Numbered from the stretch's first letter, positions 48,984 to 59,071 are shown. The stretch is DNA of 64,000 nt from Candidatus Jordarchaeia archaeon (GCA_029856435.1 JAHQXB010000143.1:1-64000), one strand, 5' to 3'. Notes: a model not told the origin generated them from the letters alone. Numbers and translations: made by a program.

Positions 48984-49962
48984 CTCTGAATTAAAAGATT
49001 ACTATAGCATTTCGAGAAACTTTTGAAACATTTTGATTGTAAAGAAATACTCCTTTTTCCGAAAAGAAGCCATAAAAAAGGCAGATTTTAAACCGATTTT
49101 CATTCAAAAACTTGTGTTTAGCTGTTATGACCGAATAATGGGTATTGGTTTTCTAAACCTTGAAGGAAGACTTTGGCGAATGTTTCCCGCCCCGGAAAAG
49201 AAAATAAGGTACCCATCATTTCAGGGAAAGGAAGCATGTAACACCAGATCTGCTTCTAGGAGCTAAACACATACAAAAACTTTTACAAGTATTATAGTAA
49301 ACACCATACGAAGTTTATAGAATTCAAAAAGGCATCGAATCAAATTCCATCGCTGAGGCTGTTTAACCCTATAATAAAACATTCATAAGCAGATAACCTC
49401 CTACAATTCAACCTAGAGGTTCAATCACCCACCATACTCGCCTTCAGCCACTAAAATTTTCTCAAACTGTGTGGGGCGTAAAAAGTTTTTATTGTGAGTT
49501 GCCTGCTGGTTGGTTTTGTTTTTTGGGGGCCCGGTTTCCTTTGTGTTTCTCTTTCCTTTGTTGTTCCTTCTTTTTCCAGAAAGGAGCCTTAATAAGGCTT
49601 ATTTCCATGGGGAACGGGAACCTCTTCTCTCTGGGGGGAATTGTTCCTCAGAAAAATCCCAAATTACGGAATGCACTAAGAAATTTTATGCCCACTGTGA
49701 GTTTTGATTTTAATTATTTTAGTTCTCTATTGGCTTATATTCATGGGAGGTATGTAAACGAATAGGAGATGACTGAGTGGGGTGGAAGTAGATTTTCTTT
49801 TTGCCCTTTTAGATATACTTATATACTGTTCTTAATCCCATACTTGATGGACTTTTAAAGCAAGTTTTCCGAGTATGGAATCGGAACCTTTTAATTAGTT
49901 TAACATCCTTTTTTAAATCATTGTTCTACCCAAATTAAAGATTTAGTTGAGGCTGAAAGTGA

Positions 49963-50727
49963 ATGAAATTTGCAATAGAGACTAAGGATTTGACCAAAAA
50001 ATTTGGTGAAATAGTTGCGGTGAACAGAATAAACTTGAAGGTAAAAAATGGGGAAACATTCGGAATACTAGGACCTAACGGTGCTGGTAAAACAACCACT
50101 GTTCGTATGCTAAACTGCATACTTCGACCAACAGAAGGCACAGCCACAGTTGGGGGCTTCGACATAATTAAGGAGCCAGACAAGGTGAAAAGAATCACCG
50201 GACTGCTTCCGGAGTCCCCTGGAGTGTACGAGAAGCTAACCGCAAGAGAGTTTCTGGAATTTATGGGAGACCTATATGATGTCCCACACAGCAAACTCTA
50301 CAATCGCATAGACGAAATCCTTGAACTCTTTGAGCTTAAGAATCGGGAAAACGATCTACTTGAAGGCTTCAGCAGAGGTATGAGACAAAAAGTACTACTG
50401 GCAGCCACCCTAATCACTGATCCCGAAATAATCTTCCTTGACGAGCCTATCTCCGGGCTCGACCCCGCTTCTGCGCGTATGGTTAAGGATATGATTAAGC
50501 TTTTGGTGTCTGAGGCGAAAAAAACTTTCTTCATATGTACACATATGCTCCCTTTTGCTGAAGAGATGTGTGAGAGGATTGCGATTATTGACCGTGGCCA
50601 GATAAAGATAGAGGGTACTTTGGAGGAGATTCTTAGAGAGAGTAAAGCAAAGGATTTGGAGAAGGCCTATCTTAAAATTGTAGGCAAGGAAGCCGTAGAA
50701 AAGACTCTCTTGGAGTGGAGAACTTAG
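49963..50727 (+). CDS. ABC transporter ATP-binding protein
   Basis: GPNGAGKTTTVRML, FSRGMRQKVLLAATL, IFLDEPISGLD. Confidence 0.95.
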   Translation: MKFAIETKDLTKKFGEIVAVNRINLKVKNGETFGILGPNGAGKTTTVRMLNCILRPTEGTATVGGFDIIKEPDKVKRITGLLPESPGVYEKLTAREFLEFMGDLYDVPHSKLYNRIDEILELFELKNRENDLLEGFSRGMRQKVLLAATLITDPEIIFLDEPISGLDPASARMVKDMIKLLVSEAKKTFFICTHMLPFAEEMCERIAIIDRGQIKIEGTLEEILRESKAKDLEKAYLKIVGKEAVEKTLLEWRT

Positions 50728-52547
50728 AATGGGTGTGGAGGGGTATGTGGGCCTGGTATGCTGTTGCTAAGAACGAGTTTCGACTCATGACTTCTTGGGC
50801 TCGAAAATCTAGAAGAGCAATTCTCGTGATTCTGGTCACCTTGCCCATTCTAGCCTTTAGTATAAGTATTTTTTTGGGAGTAAGAATACACTCTGAAACT
50901 ATTTTTACGAATCTGGTGGAAGACTACCTTAGAGCTGTTTATAGTTATGTTGGGGAGTTTAAGTTCGCTTTGGGTGTGGTTGACTATGCTCTTCTAGTGG
51001 GTCAATTTGTGGGAATACTGGGGTTTATGATGCCCATTATGGGGGCTGTAGGTAGCGTCTTTAGGGAAACAGAGATTTTGAGCAAGGATATTATTTTGGC
51101 TAGCCCGCTGCGTTCCAGAGACTTGTTGTTAGGTAGATTTGTGGCGAACCTGTTTATCCTACCCTTGGTTCTCACATTTATTGCTGTTATGTTCCTCCCG
51201 GTTTTGATTGAGCATGGCTTGAACAGTTTGGCTACGCCTTTTATTTTGGTCTTTGTGTCTATGATTCCCACGATTGTAGGTATTTGGGTTGGGATCATGC
51301 TTTCATCTTATATAAAGACGAAGAGTGACGTTTCTCCCCGGATGAGGGACATTGGAAAGGCTGTAGTGGGCATGGTTGGAGCATTGTTTGGTGTGTCTTT
51401 TTTGCTGCTATTCTCTGGCCAGTCTTCTGCGCTTTATTGGACTTTTTCACCGACAACTTGGGTGACTAACATAGTATTCGTTGCAGTGACTGGCACCAAC
51501 TGGGTTAAAATAACAACTACTTTGGGAATTTACTCCTATTCCTATTATCTGCCCCTGCAGCCTGACCCGTCCACCAGTTTGGCGTTGCTCTTATTGTTTG
51601 TTGCTCTTGTTTTCTATCTTGGTTTGAGGGTTATTGATAGGGTTTACAGGATAGAGATTTCGGTTAGTGAGGTTGTCACAATCAAGAAGGAAAATTGGTT
51701 TTTTAGAGCGGTGAGGCGGGTGATACCTTCACCGCTGGGCGCAATTACTGCCGTTCAGTTAAAAGAATTTTCAAGAAGCTTAGAGAGCATAACCCGGATG
51801 TCGAGCATACTGATTTTTCCAGTGATTATTTACTTCTTGAACTTTATGGGTTTTAACCAGTTATTTCTGCCAACCACTAGTTTGAGTGGGCTTTTTATTA
51901 TGCCCGGCTTATCCACATTGTATCTGCTCTTGGCCGCTGGAATAATAGGGATAATGGAAGCAAGCCAGATGACTGTTAAGCAAAGGGACTTATTCTGGAC
52001 ATATAAGAAGGCACCTAGGGGAGTGGAAAATCTGGTTTACTCCAAATTTTTGGCAATGATAATTGTTGGATTGCCCATAGGTTTAATCATGGCGGTACTT
52101 TTTCATTTAGCCTTGGGCTCACTTAGCTCCGGAATACTAGTACTGGTTCCCGCAATGCTTTTTATGATTGTTATAAGCTCCGCTATTGCTTTGGGAATAT
52201 ACAGTGCGCGTCCTGTTTTCAAAGAGCAGAGCGCTGGGCACCTTGTAAACTTTGTAATATTCATGTTTATTGCCTTCACCATTGAGGGAATAATGATTCT
52301 TTTTGGCATCTTCCCCTGGATACAAAACATCCTATTGGCACTGCCAACTCTGGGCATTATGTTAAGTCTCCCTCCTCAAGCCTCAACTTGGCTGTTCCAA
52401 ACTCCATTATACATAGTAACTTGGGCGCAGATCGGCGTAAACTGGCTGTTTTCAATCGTTGGAGCAACTGTAGCCGCATCTCTTGGAATATTAGCCTCCT
52501 ACCTTTCCCTACGCATTGGGATATCCAGGCTCAAAAAATTCGAGTAA
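50715..52547 (+). CDS. ABC transporter permease (ABC-2-like), ~12 TM
   Basis: Overlaps ATPase gene; multi-TM hydrophobic protein. Confidence 0.85.
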   Translation: MENLEWVWRGMWAWYAVAKNEFRLMTSWARKSRRAILVILVTLPILAFSISIFLGVRIHSETIFTNLVEDYLRAVYSYVGEFKFALGVVDYALLVGQFVGILGFMMPIMGAVGSVFRETEILSKDIILASPLRSRDLLLGRFVANLFILPLVLTFIAVMFLPVLIEHGLNSLATPFILVFVSMIPTIVGIWVGIMLSSYIKTKSDVSPRMRDIGKAVVGMVGALFGVSFLLLFSGQSSALYWTFSPTTWVTNIVFVAVTGTNWVKITTTLGIYSYSYYLPLQPDPSTSLALLLLFVALVFYLGLRVIDRVYRIEISVSEVVTIKKENWFFRAVRRVIPSPLGAITAVQLKEFSRSLESITRMSSILIFPVIIYFLNFMGFNQLFLPTTSLSGLFIMPGLSTLYLLLAAGIIGIMEASQMTVKQRDLFWTYKKAPRGVENLVYSKFLAMIIVGLPIGLIMAVLFHLALGSLSSGILVLVPAMLFMIVISSAIALGIYSARPVFKEQSAGHLVNFVIFMFIAFTIEGIMILFGIFPWIQNILLALPTLGIMLSLPPQASTWLFQTPLYIVTWAQIGVNWLFSIVGATVAASLGILASYLSLRIGISRLKKFE

Positions 52548-52678
52548 AAATCACTTTTCGGCTAAAAATTGAGACGTAGAGCAGGTTGGAAAAGACGCAC
52601 CCTAACAGATGGGAGCACGAACATCGACAGAAATCTTCCGCTGAAACAAATAAGAGTGAAACATTGTAGGGATTTTTG

Positions 52679-53866
52679 TCAGTCGCTGAAACAGTAATGG
52701 ACTTTTGTGAATTGTGATTTTAGTTTTACAGCTTCTTTCTTGATGTCTTCTCTTTTCTCTCCTTTGACTGCTCTGAGGATTAACTCGCAAATTTTTTCCA
52801 TTTCCTCTTCTTTCATACCTATTCTGGTAATTTCGTTGGTACCTATTCTTCCAGCCCTATCCATTATAACATTCGCTTGCTCCAATTTGTTAACTACGTC
52901 CACCCAGGACTTTTCAAATTTGACTTGAAAATCCCAAGTATTTACCAGAATCTGGTGAGACTCTGTAAATCCCTTGCTTTTACACTTGAGGGGGACTCCC
53001 GCCTCATCCAGCAGGATGGCTAATTTTTTGGAATTCTTAACTATTTGACTCGCATACGCCTCTCCAAATTTTTGCATCTCCTCTAAGGTAACTGCCAATG
53101 CGGCTATTCTGTGTAAATGAGCATTATCAATGGTTTTGAACAAGAGATGCTCCTTGATCTCCTCGAAACTGTTACCCAGAATTATTCCTCCCTGTGGTCC
53201 GGGAAGAGTTTTATGTGTGCTCCCTGTTATGATGTCCGCCCCCTCAACTAGTGGTTGCTGAAACTTTTTGCCCGCTATTAAACCCATAACATGTGAGGCG
53301 TCGTAAGCGAGTAAAGCTCCAATCTTGTGTGCAGCAACACTTATTTCGGAAACAGGGTAGGGCATGGGAATGAAGCTTGCACCCAGAATAACTAGGTTGG
53401 GCTTCTTCTCCTCAATCAATTTGATGCTTCCCTCGAGATCAATGTTGGCTTCCTCCTGTTTGTAAGGCAGATAGTGGACTTTGATTCCTAATAGACTTGG
53501 AGCGTTATCTTTAGAGATGCCCGGATACCCCCCATCTGCTTCTCCTATGCAAGCCATATTCTTCCCCCTAAATGCCATAAGTAGGGACAAATCTGCTACG
53601 TGTCCCGAGATGGGGCGTAGGTCTGCGAATTTGCATCTGAAAACCTTTTTTGCGAGTTTTTCTCCCTCCTCAATTATTTGGTCAATGTACTTGGTTCCCG
53701 TGTAAAATTTGTCGGGGGAAGTATACCTGTGCCCTAGGTCGGAGCTGAGCATCGCCCGGGCTCTTGGGCTCATAATGTTTTCTGAGGGTATCAGGTTTAT
53801 GCAGTGGGAACGCCACTCCTCATGCTTTTTAACTAAATTCTCGATCATAGATATCACGAAAAACAA
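52679..53866 (-). CDS. glyA: serine hydroxymethyltransferase-like PLP enzyme
   Basis: NLIPSENIMSPRARAMLSSDLGHRY, DASHVMGLIAG, TGSTHKTLPGPQGG PLP-lysine motif. Confidence 0.92.
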   Translation of the reverse strand: MFFVISMIENLVKKHEEWRSHCINLIPSENIMSPRARAMLSSDLGHRYTSPDKFYTGTKYIDQIIEEGEKLAKKVFRCKFADLRPISGHVADLSLLMAFRGKNMACIGEADGGYPGISKDNAPSLLGIKVHYLPYKQEEANIDLEGSIKLIEEKKPNLVILGASFIPMPYPVSEISVAAHKIGALLAYDASHVMGLIAGKKFQQPLVEGADIITGSTHKTLPGPQGGIILGNSFEEIKEHLLFKTIDNAHLHRIAALAVTLEEMQKFGEAYASQIVKNSKKLAILLDEAGVPLKCKSKGFTESHQILVNTWDFQVKFEKSWVDVVNKLEQANVIMDRAGRIGTNEITRIGMKEEEMEKICELILRAVKGEKREDIKKEAVKLKSQFTKVHYCFSD

Positions 53867-53951
53867 ATTTGTTTAGAATAAATTCTTACCTCTGTCTTTT
53901 AATTTTTCTCATTTGAAATTCCCCTATTTGGGAAGCGGTCTCACTTTTCTG

Positions 53952-53975
53952 CGTTATGAATTTTGGTGCATAACG
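53952..53975. promoter_or_regulatory. 24-bp dyad CGTTATG-N10-CATAACG upstream of AOR, ModE-operator-like
   Basis: Perfect 7-bp half sites immediately upstream of TATA-like TTTATATCT (~53980), ~70 bp before the AOR start. Confidence 0.55.
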
Positions 53976-54044
53976 ATTATTTATATCTGAATTTATACCC
54001 TTATTTATGCGCCAGTTTCTAAAAAATTTGGGAGGATATATTTT

Positions 54045-55844
54045 ATGTCACAATATAAGGCAACAATGCTAAGAGTAAACCTCGAAACTGGGGACATTAA
54101 AAAATCAACAATACCTGACGATTTAACAAGAAAATACCTCGGTGGAAGAGGCATCGGAGCAAAAATACTATACGATGAGGTTGACCCTACCATCGACCCC
54201 CTAAGTCCAAAAAACAAACTCATTTTTGCCGCAGGACCATTAACAGGAACAGCGGCACCCACCGGCGGGCGATACGAAGTATCTTGCAAGTCTCCCTTAA
54301 CGGGAACAATTACCGGAGCCAACTCTGGAGGAGAGTGGGCAGCCTATCTTAGAAGGGCAGGGGTGGATGTCATAGTTTTCGAAAACAAGGCCAAGAAACC
54401 AGTTTACCTTCAGATAACTGATGACAAATATGAGTTAAAATCGGCAGAAAAACTATGGGGAAAAGATACACATACAACCACTGATATGCTACAAAAAGAG
54501 CTTGGGAAGGACTATAGGGTTGCCTGCATAGGACCTGCGGGAGAAAAACTCTCCCGAATCGCATGTGTCATAAATGACAAGCACCGAGCGGCAGGAAGAG
54601 GCGGAACAGGCGCAGTCATGGGAAGCAAAAATTTGAAGGCGATAGCAGTAAAAGGAACCAAAAAAATTGAGCCAGTAAATAAGGAGGCTTTTAAGAAGGC
54701 TCATGATACTGCCCTAAAAATGATAAAAGAGCATTCAGTAACTGGACAAGGTTTACCTACCTATGGCACAGCCATACTGGTAAACATAATAAATGAGAAC
54801 GGGATTTTCCCAACGAGGAACTTCCAGACTGGGGTCTTCCCCGAAGCAGATAAAATAAGCGGAGAAACCATGGAGAAAACCATACTCACAAAAAGAGCTG
54901 CCTGTTTTGCGTGCCCCATTGGTTGCGGGAGAGTAACAGAGATAAAATCTGGAAAATACAAATCCGCTGGAGAGGGTCCAGAGTACGAAACTGTCTGGGC
55001 CTACGGCGCACAGTGTGGAGTGGGAGATCTTGCTCCAATATCCAAGGCTAACTATCTCTGCAATGAGCTGGGTCTTGACACCATCTCCATGGGAAGCACC
55101 ATAGGATGCGCCATGGAGCTATACCAGAGAGGCAAACTCAAAAAGGATAAGATTGGCAGAGAGCTAAATTGGGGCGACGGAGACGCCATAGTAGAACTGA
55201 CGGAAAAGGCTGGAAAAAGAGAAGGGTTCGGGAATGATTTAGCCGAGGGCTCACTAAGACTGGCTGAAAAGTATGGAGCACCAGAGCTCTCCATGAGTTC
55301 CAAGGGTCAAGAACTCCCCGCATATGATCCACGTGGAGCTAAAGGACACGGATTGCATTATGCTACCTGCACAAGCGGCGGAAACCACGTTCGTGGCTAC
55401 ATGATTTCACCCGAAATCCTTGGAATACCCGAAAAACTGGACCGCTTTGCAACGGAAGGAAAGGAAGTCTGGGTTAAAAACTTCCAAGACCTAACAGCTG
55501 TCATTGACTCTATTGGAATGTGTCTGTTTACATCCTTCGCTATTGGAGCTCCCGAATATACTGCCCTACTTGCAGCAGCAACGGGCATCAATTTCACCGT
55601 AGAAGAGGTAATGAAGATAGGCGAGCGCATCTGGAACGTTGAGAGACTTTTCAACATCAAGGCAGGATTTACCGCTGAAGACGACACTCTACCCAAAAGA
55701 CTGCTTAAAGAGCCTATGCCTGAGGGGCCAGCTAAGGGTCACGTTGTAGAACTCGATAAAATGCTTCCAAAGTACTATAAGGTAAGAGGATGGGATGAAA
55801 ACGGCGTCCCAACAAAGGAGAAAATAAAGGAGCTAGGAATCTAA
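54045..55844 (+). CDS. aor: aldehyde ferredoxin oxidoreductase (tungsten-dependent AOR family)
   Basis: GGRGIGAKILYDEV, FAAGPLTGTAAPTGGRY, GRGGTGAVMGSKNLKAIAVKG, CFACPIGCGR, ending DPRGAKGHGLHYATC. Confidence 0.96.
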   Translation: MSQYKATMLRVNLETGDIKKSTIPDDLTRKYLGGRGIGAKILYDEVDPTIDPLSPKNKLIFAAGPLTGTAAPTGGRYEVSCKSPLTGTITGANSGGEWAAYLRRAGVDVIVFENKAKKPVYLQITDDKYELKSAEKLWGKDTHTTTDMLQKELGKDYRVACIGPAGEKLSRIACVINDKHRAAGRGGTGAVMGSKNLKAIAVKGTKKIEPVNKEAFKKAHDTALKMIKEHSVTGQGLPTYGTAILVNIINENGIFPTRNFQTGVFPEADKISGETMEKTILTKRAACFACPIGCGRVTEIKSGKYKSAGEGPEYETVWAYGAQCGVGDLAPISKANYLCNELGLDTISMGSTIGCAMELYQRGKLKKDKIGRELNWGDGDAIVELTEKAGKREGFGNDLAEGSLRLAEKYGAPELSMSSKGQELPAYDPRGAKGHGLHYATCTSGGNHVRGYMISPEILGIPEKLDRFATEGKEVWVKNFQDLTAVIDSIGMCLFTSFAIGAPEYTALLAAATGINFTVEEVMKIGERIWNVERLFNIKAGFTAEDDTLPKRLLKEPMPEGPAKGHVVELDKMLPKYYKVRGWDENGVPTKEKIKELGI

Positions 55845-55941
55845 ACTCTTCTCCCCCCTTTATTTTTATTCTATGAAAAACTCAATTTTCACTTTTTGTT
55901 AGAAACACGCCTGCGTAAGATGTTTATTTTGTGGTGTTTTT

Positions 55942-56280
55942 ATGAGGTTAGAGAAGGAGTACCGCTACATTTATGGTGTGTGGTTATATGTTGAAATGAT
56001 TCTAAATGAGCTTGGAGCTAAGATTGAATCTTTTAATGAGGTGGGCTCTGATAAAAGTAAATTGGTTAAAACATATGAGGCGGAGCTTCAAGATGTCCTA
56101 ATAAGGGCCGAGGTTGTCTACGAGAGGAAGCATTTTCCTCCATTCCCTAAGCATTTTGACAAGCTTGCCATAACTACGGTCACAATTGATGTTAACTCTG
56201 AGAATCCCGAGAGAGAGAAGAAAACATTTGACTACATCTCCGCTCGGCTCAAACTCTACACTATGAGAGCAGCGGGCTAA
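55942..56280 (+). CDS. hypothetical protein downstream of AOR
   Basis: 112-aa ORF co-oriented with AOR and the MoaD-like gene. Confidence 0.65.
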   Translation: MRLEKEYRYIYGVWLYVEMILNELGAKIESFNEVGSDKSKLVKTYEAELQDVLIRAEVVYERKHFPPFPKHFDKLAITTVTIDVNSENPEREKKTFDYISARLKLYTMRAAG

Positions 56281-56397
56281 ACATTCACCCTTTATCCATT
56301 TGCCACAGACGGATGAAAAACGCTTATTTTTCCTTCTTTGGATATTTTTTAGTGTTAAACAAAAATATTACCTAGGTTTGTAAGTAATTGGAAGTGG

Positions 56398-56703
56398 GTG
56401 GAACCGATTTTGAAGGTAAAGTTTTTTGCTAACCTAAGAAACATAACCGGGGTCAAGGAGATCGAGGTAGAGGGAGTTGAAAATGTTGGGCTGCTCCTTG
56501 AGAAGCTGGTGGAAATTTATGGAGATGCGTTCAGGGAAGCTGTTTTTGATGATGGAAAAATAAGAAGGTTCTACAAAATTCTGCATAATGGGCACGATAT
56601 AGATTTTGAGCAAGGACTTGAAACTAAGCTCAAAAGTGACGACGTTATAGCCATTTTTCCCCCAGCAGGAGGGGGGTGTTTAAACTGCTTCTATTTAGAA
56701 TAA
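56398..56703 (+). CDS. MoaD-like ubiquitin-fold protein with non-canonical 8-residue extension after Gly-Gly-Gly
   Basis: VKFFANLRNITGVKEIEV...DDVIAIFPPAGGG then CLNCFYLE encoded by the start of repeat copy B. Confidence 0.88.
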   Translation: MEPILKVKFFANLRNITGVKEIEVEGVENVGLLLEKLVEIYGDAFREAVFDDGKIRRFYKILHNGHDIDFEQGLETKLKSDDVIAIFPPAGGGCLNCFYLE

Positions 56704-56958
56704 AATTTGTTAACTTGAGAAACTTTAGCATTAAAGAAAAACATTAATCTATTATTCCTTAAAAACAACCACACATACACATGTGCCGCTTAGCCGATTC
56801 CAGCCAAGCCCAGAATGCGGAGTTAGTTCGAAAAAGCCCAAAGAGGGCAGGGCCCCAACTGAGAACATTCCCCACCGAAAGCAGGAGGGATGTGCCTTCT
56901 TCAACCGTTCCCCGGGGCGAACCTGTCTCCCCATGAAACCGGGGAGGAAGACCCAAAG
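56674..56958 (+). ncRNA. candidate structured RNA repeat, copy B (uninterrupted)
   Basis: Matches 37763-38233; TATA-like CCTTAAAAAC at ~56758; conserved stem CTCCCC-ATGAAACC-GGGGAG and ACATTCCC...GGGATGT. Confidence 0.45.
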
Positions 56959-56994
56959 AACGGATGGACTAGAGGCTAATTCCCTTTTTTTGGT

Positions 56995-58593
56995 TTATGG
57001 GAGGTCTGGTAACCATACTCCCAGCTTTAGCCTCTTTATCTTTTCTGAGCATTTCATAGCTTTTTCCCTGTTTCCCAGTTGCTGGTAGAGGTTCGCTGCC
57101 TTCTCCAAATATTTCATAGCGTTTTTGGCGTCGTTTAGTTTGATGTAAATGTTCCCCATATTGTACAGTGTCGCTGCCATAATTTCGTTATCTTTGGTTT
57201 TTTGGGCGTATTTTATTGTTTCCTCCGATGGGCTAAGCGCCTCTTTGTACTTTTCCATTCTTATGTAGGCTAGTGAAATATTGTAGTAGCAGCGGCCTAT
57301 TTTCTGGTTTTCCCCTATTTTTTGGAAGTGCTTTATGGCTTCTTCAAAGTGGATGATGGCTTCCTTGTATCTGTTCAGGTGAACCAGTTGTCCACCTATG
57401 TTCATCTGAGCGTTTCCTATACTTTCCTCGTCTTTAGCTTGCGTGTATATTTCAAGGGCTTTTATGTAGGTTTCAAGCGACTGATCGTGGATTTTGAGTT
57501 CATTGTAGGCTCTTCCCATTTTGTAGTACCAGTTTCCAAGCGTTTGGGGCGGTTCTCCCTCCATCAATGGAATGCTCTTCTCTAATTCTTCAAGCATTTC
57601 ATGCCACATTCCCAACTCGTCATACAGATTTACCAGTTGAACGTACGAGTATACCAAAGTCTCCCTGTTTCGGAGCTCTTCAAGAATTGGTATAGCTTTC
57701 CTCAAGTGTTCTGCTGCGCTGATTTTCTCTCCCAGTTTTATTTGGGCTCGAGCAGCGTTCACGTAGGTACTCGCTAGGATGGCTTTGTCGCCCCCTTGCT
57801 CCAAAATTTCAATGGCCTTTTTGGAATATTCGAACATATTTTTGTAGTCTCCCAGTTCTCCATAGCAGTATCCTATCTGGGCATAGGAAGAAGCGATTCT
57901 CTCCTGCCGATTTACTTTTTCGTAGTAGGTAATCGCCCTCTTTAACCAGTCAATAGCGGCAATGTTCCTGTTCAATTTCTGTTCAGAGTAACCCATGTAG
58001 TAGTAGCAGTCTCCAACATAGCCTTCTGCCTGAACCCTCTCAAGATATGGTATAGCCTTCTCACAGGCCTTTATGGCAGGCTTATACTTCTTTAGTAGAA
58101 AATAACGCATAGCAACGCTCAGATAGGATAGACCCACCATTTTAGTGTTGTCTGCTTTCATAAAATAGGGTATGGCCTTCTCGTGTCGTTCTACAGACTT
58201 CTCCCTCTCTCCAAGGAGATCGTAGGCTACACCCAATTGGAAATAAGCCATGCCCAGCCACGGCTCATCCCTAGCATTTTTAATGGCACTCTCAAAACAA
58301 CCTACCGCCTTCTCAGGACGGTCAAGCTTGCTAAAAGCCAATCCAGCATTAAAGTAGCAGAATCCTATTGTGTCGGTTTTGCCCTTAGTTGCAACTCCCT
58401 CGGCTCCATTTATCGCTGCTTTCAGATAACAGTCCCGCGCCTTATTCTGGTCACCGCGTTCTTGGAAAGCGTTACCTGCCTTCAAGTAGAGCTCGCTGGC
58501 TTTAGCATAATCACCTGCCTTCTCCGCTTCCTCAGCATTTTTCAATAGTTCTTCACTCAAACACATATCCTCCAAATAATCAGACACTTTCAA
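56995..58593 (-). CDS. TPR-repeat protein
   Basis: Many TPR units (A...Y..lG..y...g.y..A...yekAi). Confidence 0.93.
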   Translation of the reverse strand: MKVSDYLEDMCLSEELLKNAEEAEKAGDYAKASELYLKAGNAFQERGDQNKARDCYLKAAINGAEGVATKGKTDTIGFCYFNAGLAFSKLDRPEKAVGCFESAIKNARDEPWLGMAYFQLGVAYDLLGEREKSVERHEKAIPYFMKADNTKMVGLSYLSVAMRYFLLKKYKPAIKACEKAIPYLERVQAEGYVGDCYYYMGYSEQKLNRNIAAIDWLKRAITYYEKVNRQERIASSYAQIGYCYGELGDYKNMFEYSKKAIEILEQGGDKAILASTYVNAARAQIKLGEKISAAEHLRKAIPILEELRNRETLVYSYVQLVNLYDELGMWHEMLEELEKSIPLMEGEPPQTLGNWYYKMGRAYNELKIHDQSLETYIKALEIYTQAKDEESIGNAQMNIGGQLVHLNRYKEAIIHFEEAIKHFQKIGENQKIGRCYYNISLAYIRMEKYKEALSPSEETIKYAQKTKDNEIMAATLYNMGNIYIKLNDAKNAMKYLEKAANLYQQLGNREKAMKCSEKIKRLKLGVWLPDLP

Positions 58594-58983
58594 ATTGGGT
58601 TTGATTTGATGAAAAGATTTTTTGGCGAATTCAAAATTCCGTTGTCTCTAAAGGTTATATGCTTTTGTTTTTCTACCCATTTCTTCAAATTCTAAATAGA
58701 TGTCTTTATTCATTTCTATATACATTTATAAAGCGAATTCTTATTATCTTTACCATTAATGCACGCTCTTAACCAGAACCCTAACCTTACCAGTTAATTT
58801 TCGGAATTAAAGGGTGATTTTAAGGATTATGACTGATGGCTTATTATCATAGGTTTTTTCGCATTTTTATCTAAAAAATAAAAATAAAACTAATTTTTTA
58901 ACTATTCAAAATATTTTCCTGTAGCGTATAGCGGATAATTTTACCACAATATCTTTATATTTATGTTCATTTTCGTGTACCCG

Positions 58984-59071
58984 AAGGATGCGCTAAGAAA
59001 CAATAGTTTTTTCTCCACACCTCTCTTCTCCCCCCAAACTGCTTTTTTACCACCCTTCTTGGCGCATCCTT
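58984..59071. other. hairpin-forming inverted repeat (16-bp arms, pyrimidine-rich loop) behind a TATA-like box
   Basis: AAGGATGCGCTAAGAA (58984-58999) / TTCTTGGCGCATCCTT (59056-59071), one mismatch; TTTATATTTA at ~58954. Confidence 0.5.

Noticed and set aside
49469-49765. 98-aa ORF in the 49.0-49.9 kb gap
   Set aside because: Composition (Cys/Phe/Leu runs from T-rich DNA) not protein-like; no homology pattern recognised.
56752-57088. ORFs 56752-56934(-), 56759-56956(-) and 56783-57088(+)
   Set aside because: Fall in repeat copy B; the equivalent frames are disrupted in copy A.
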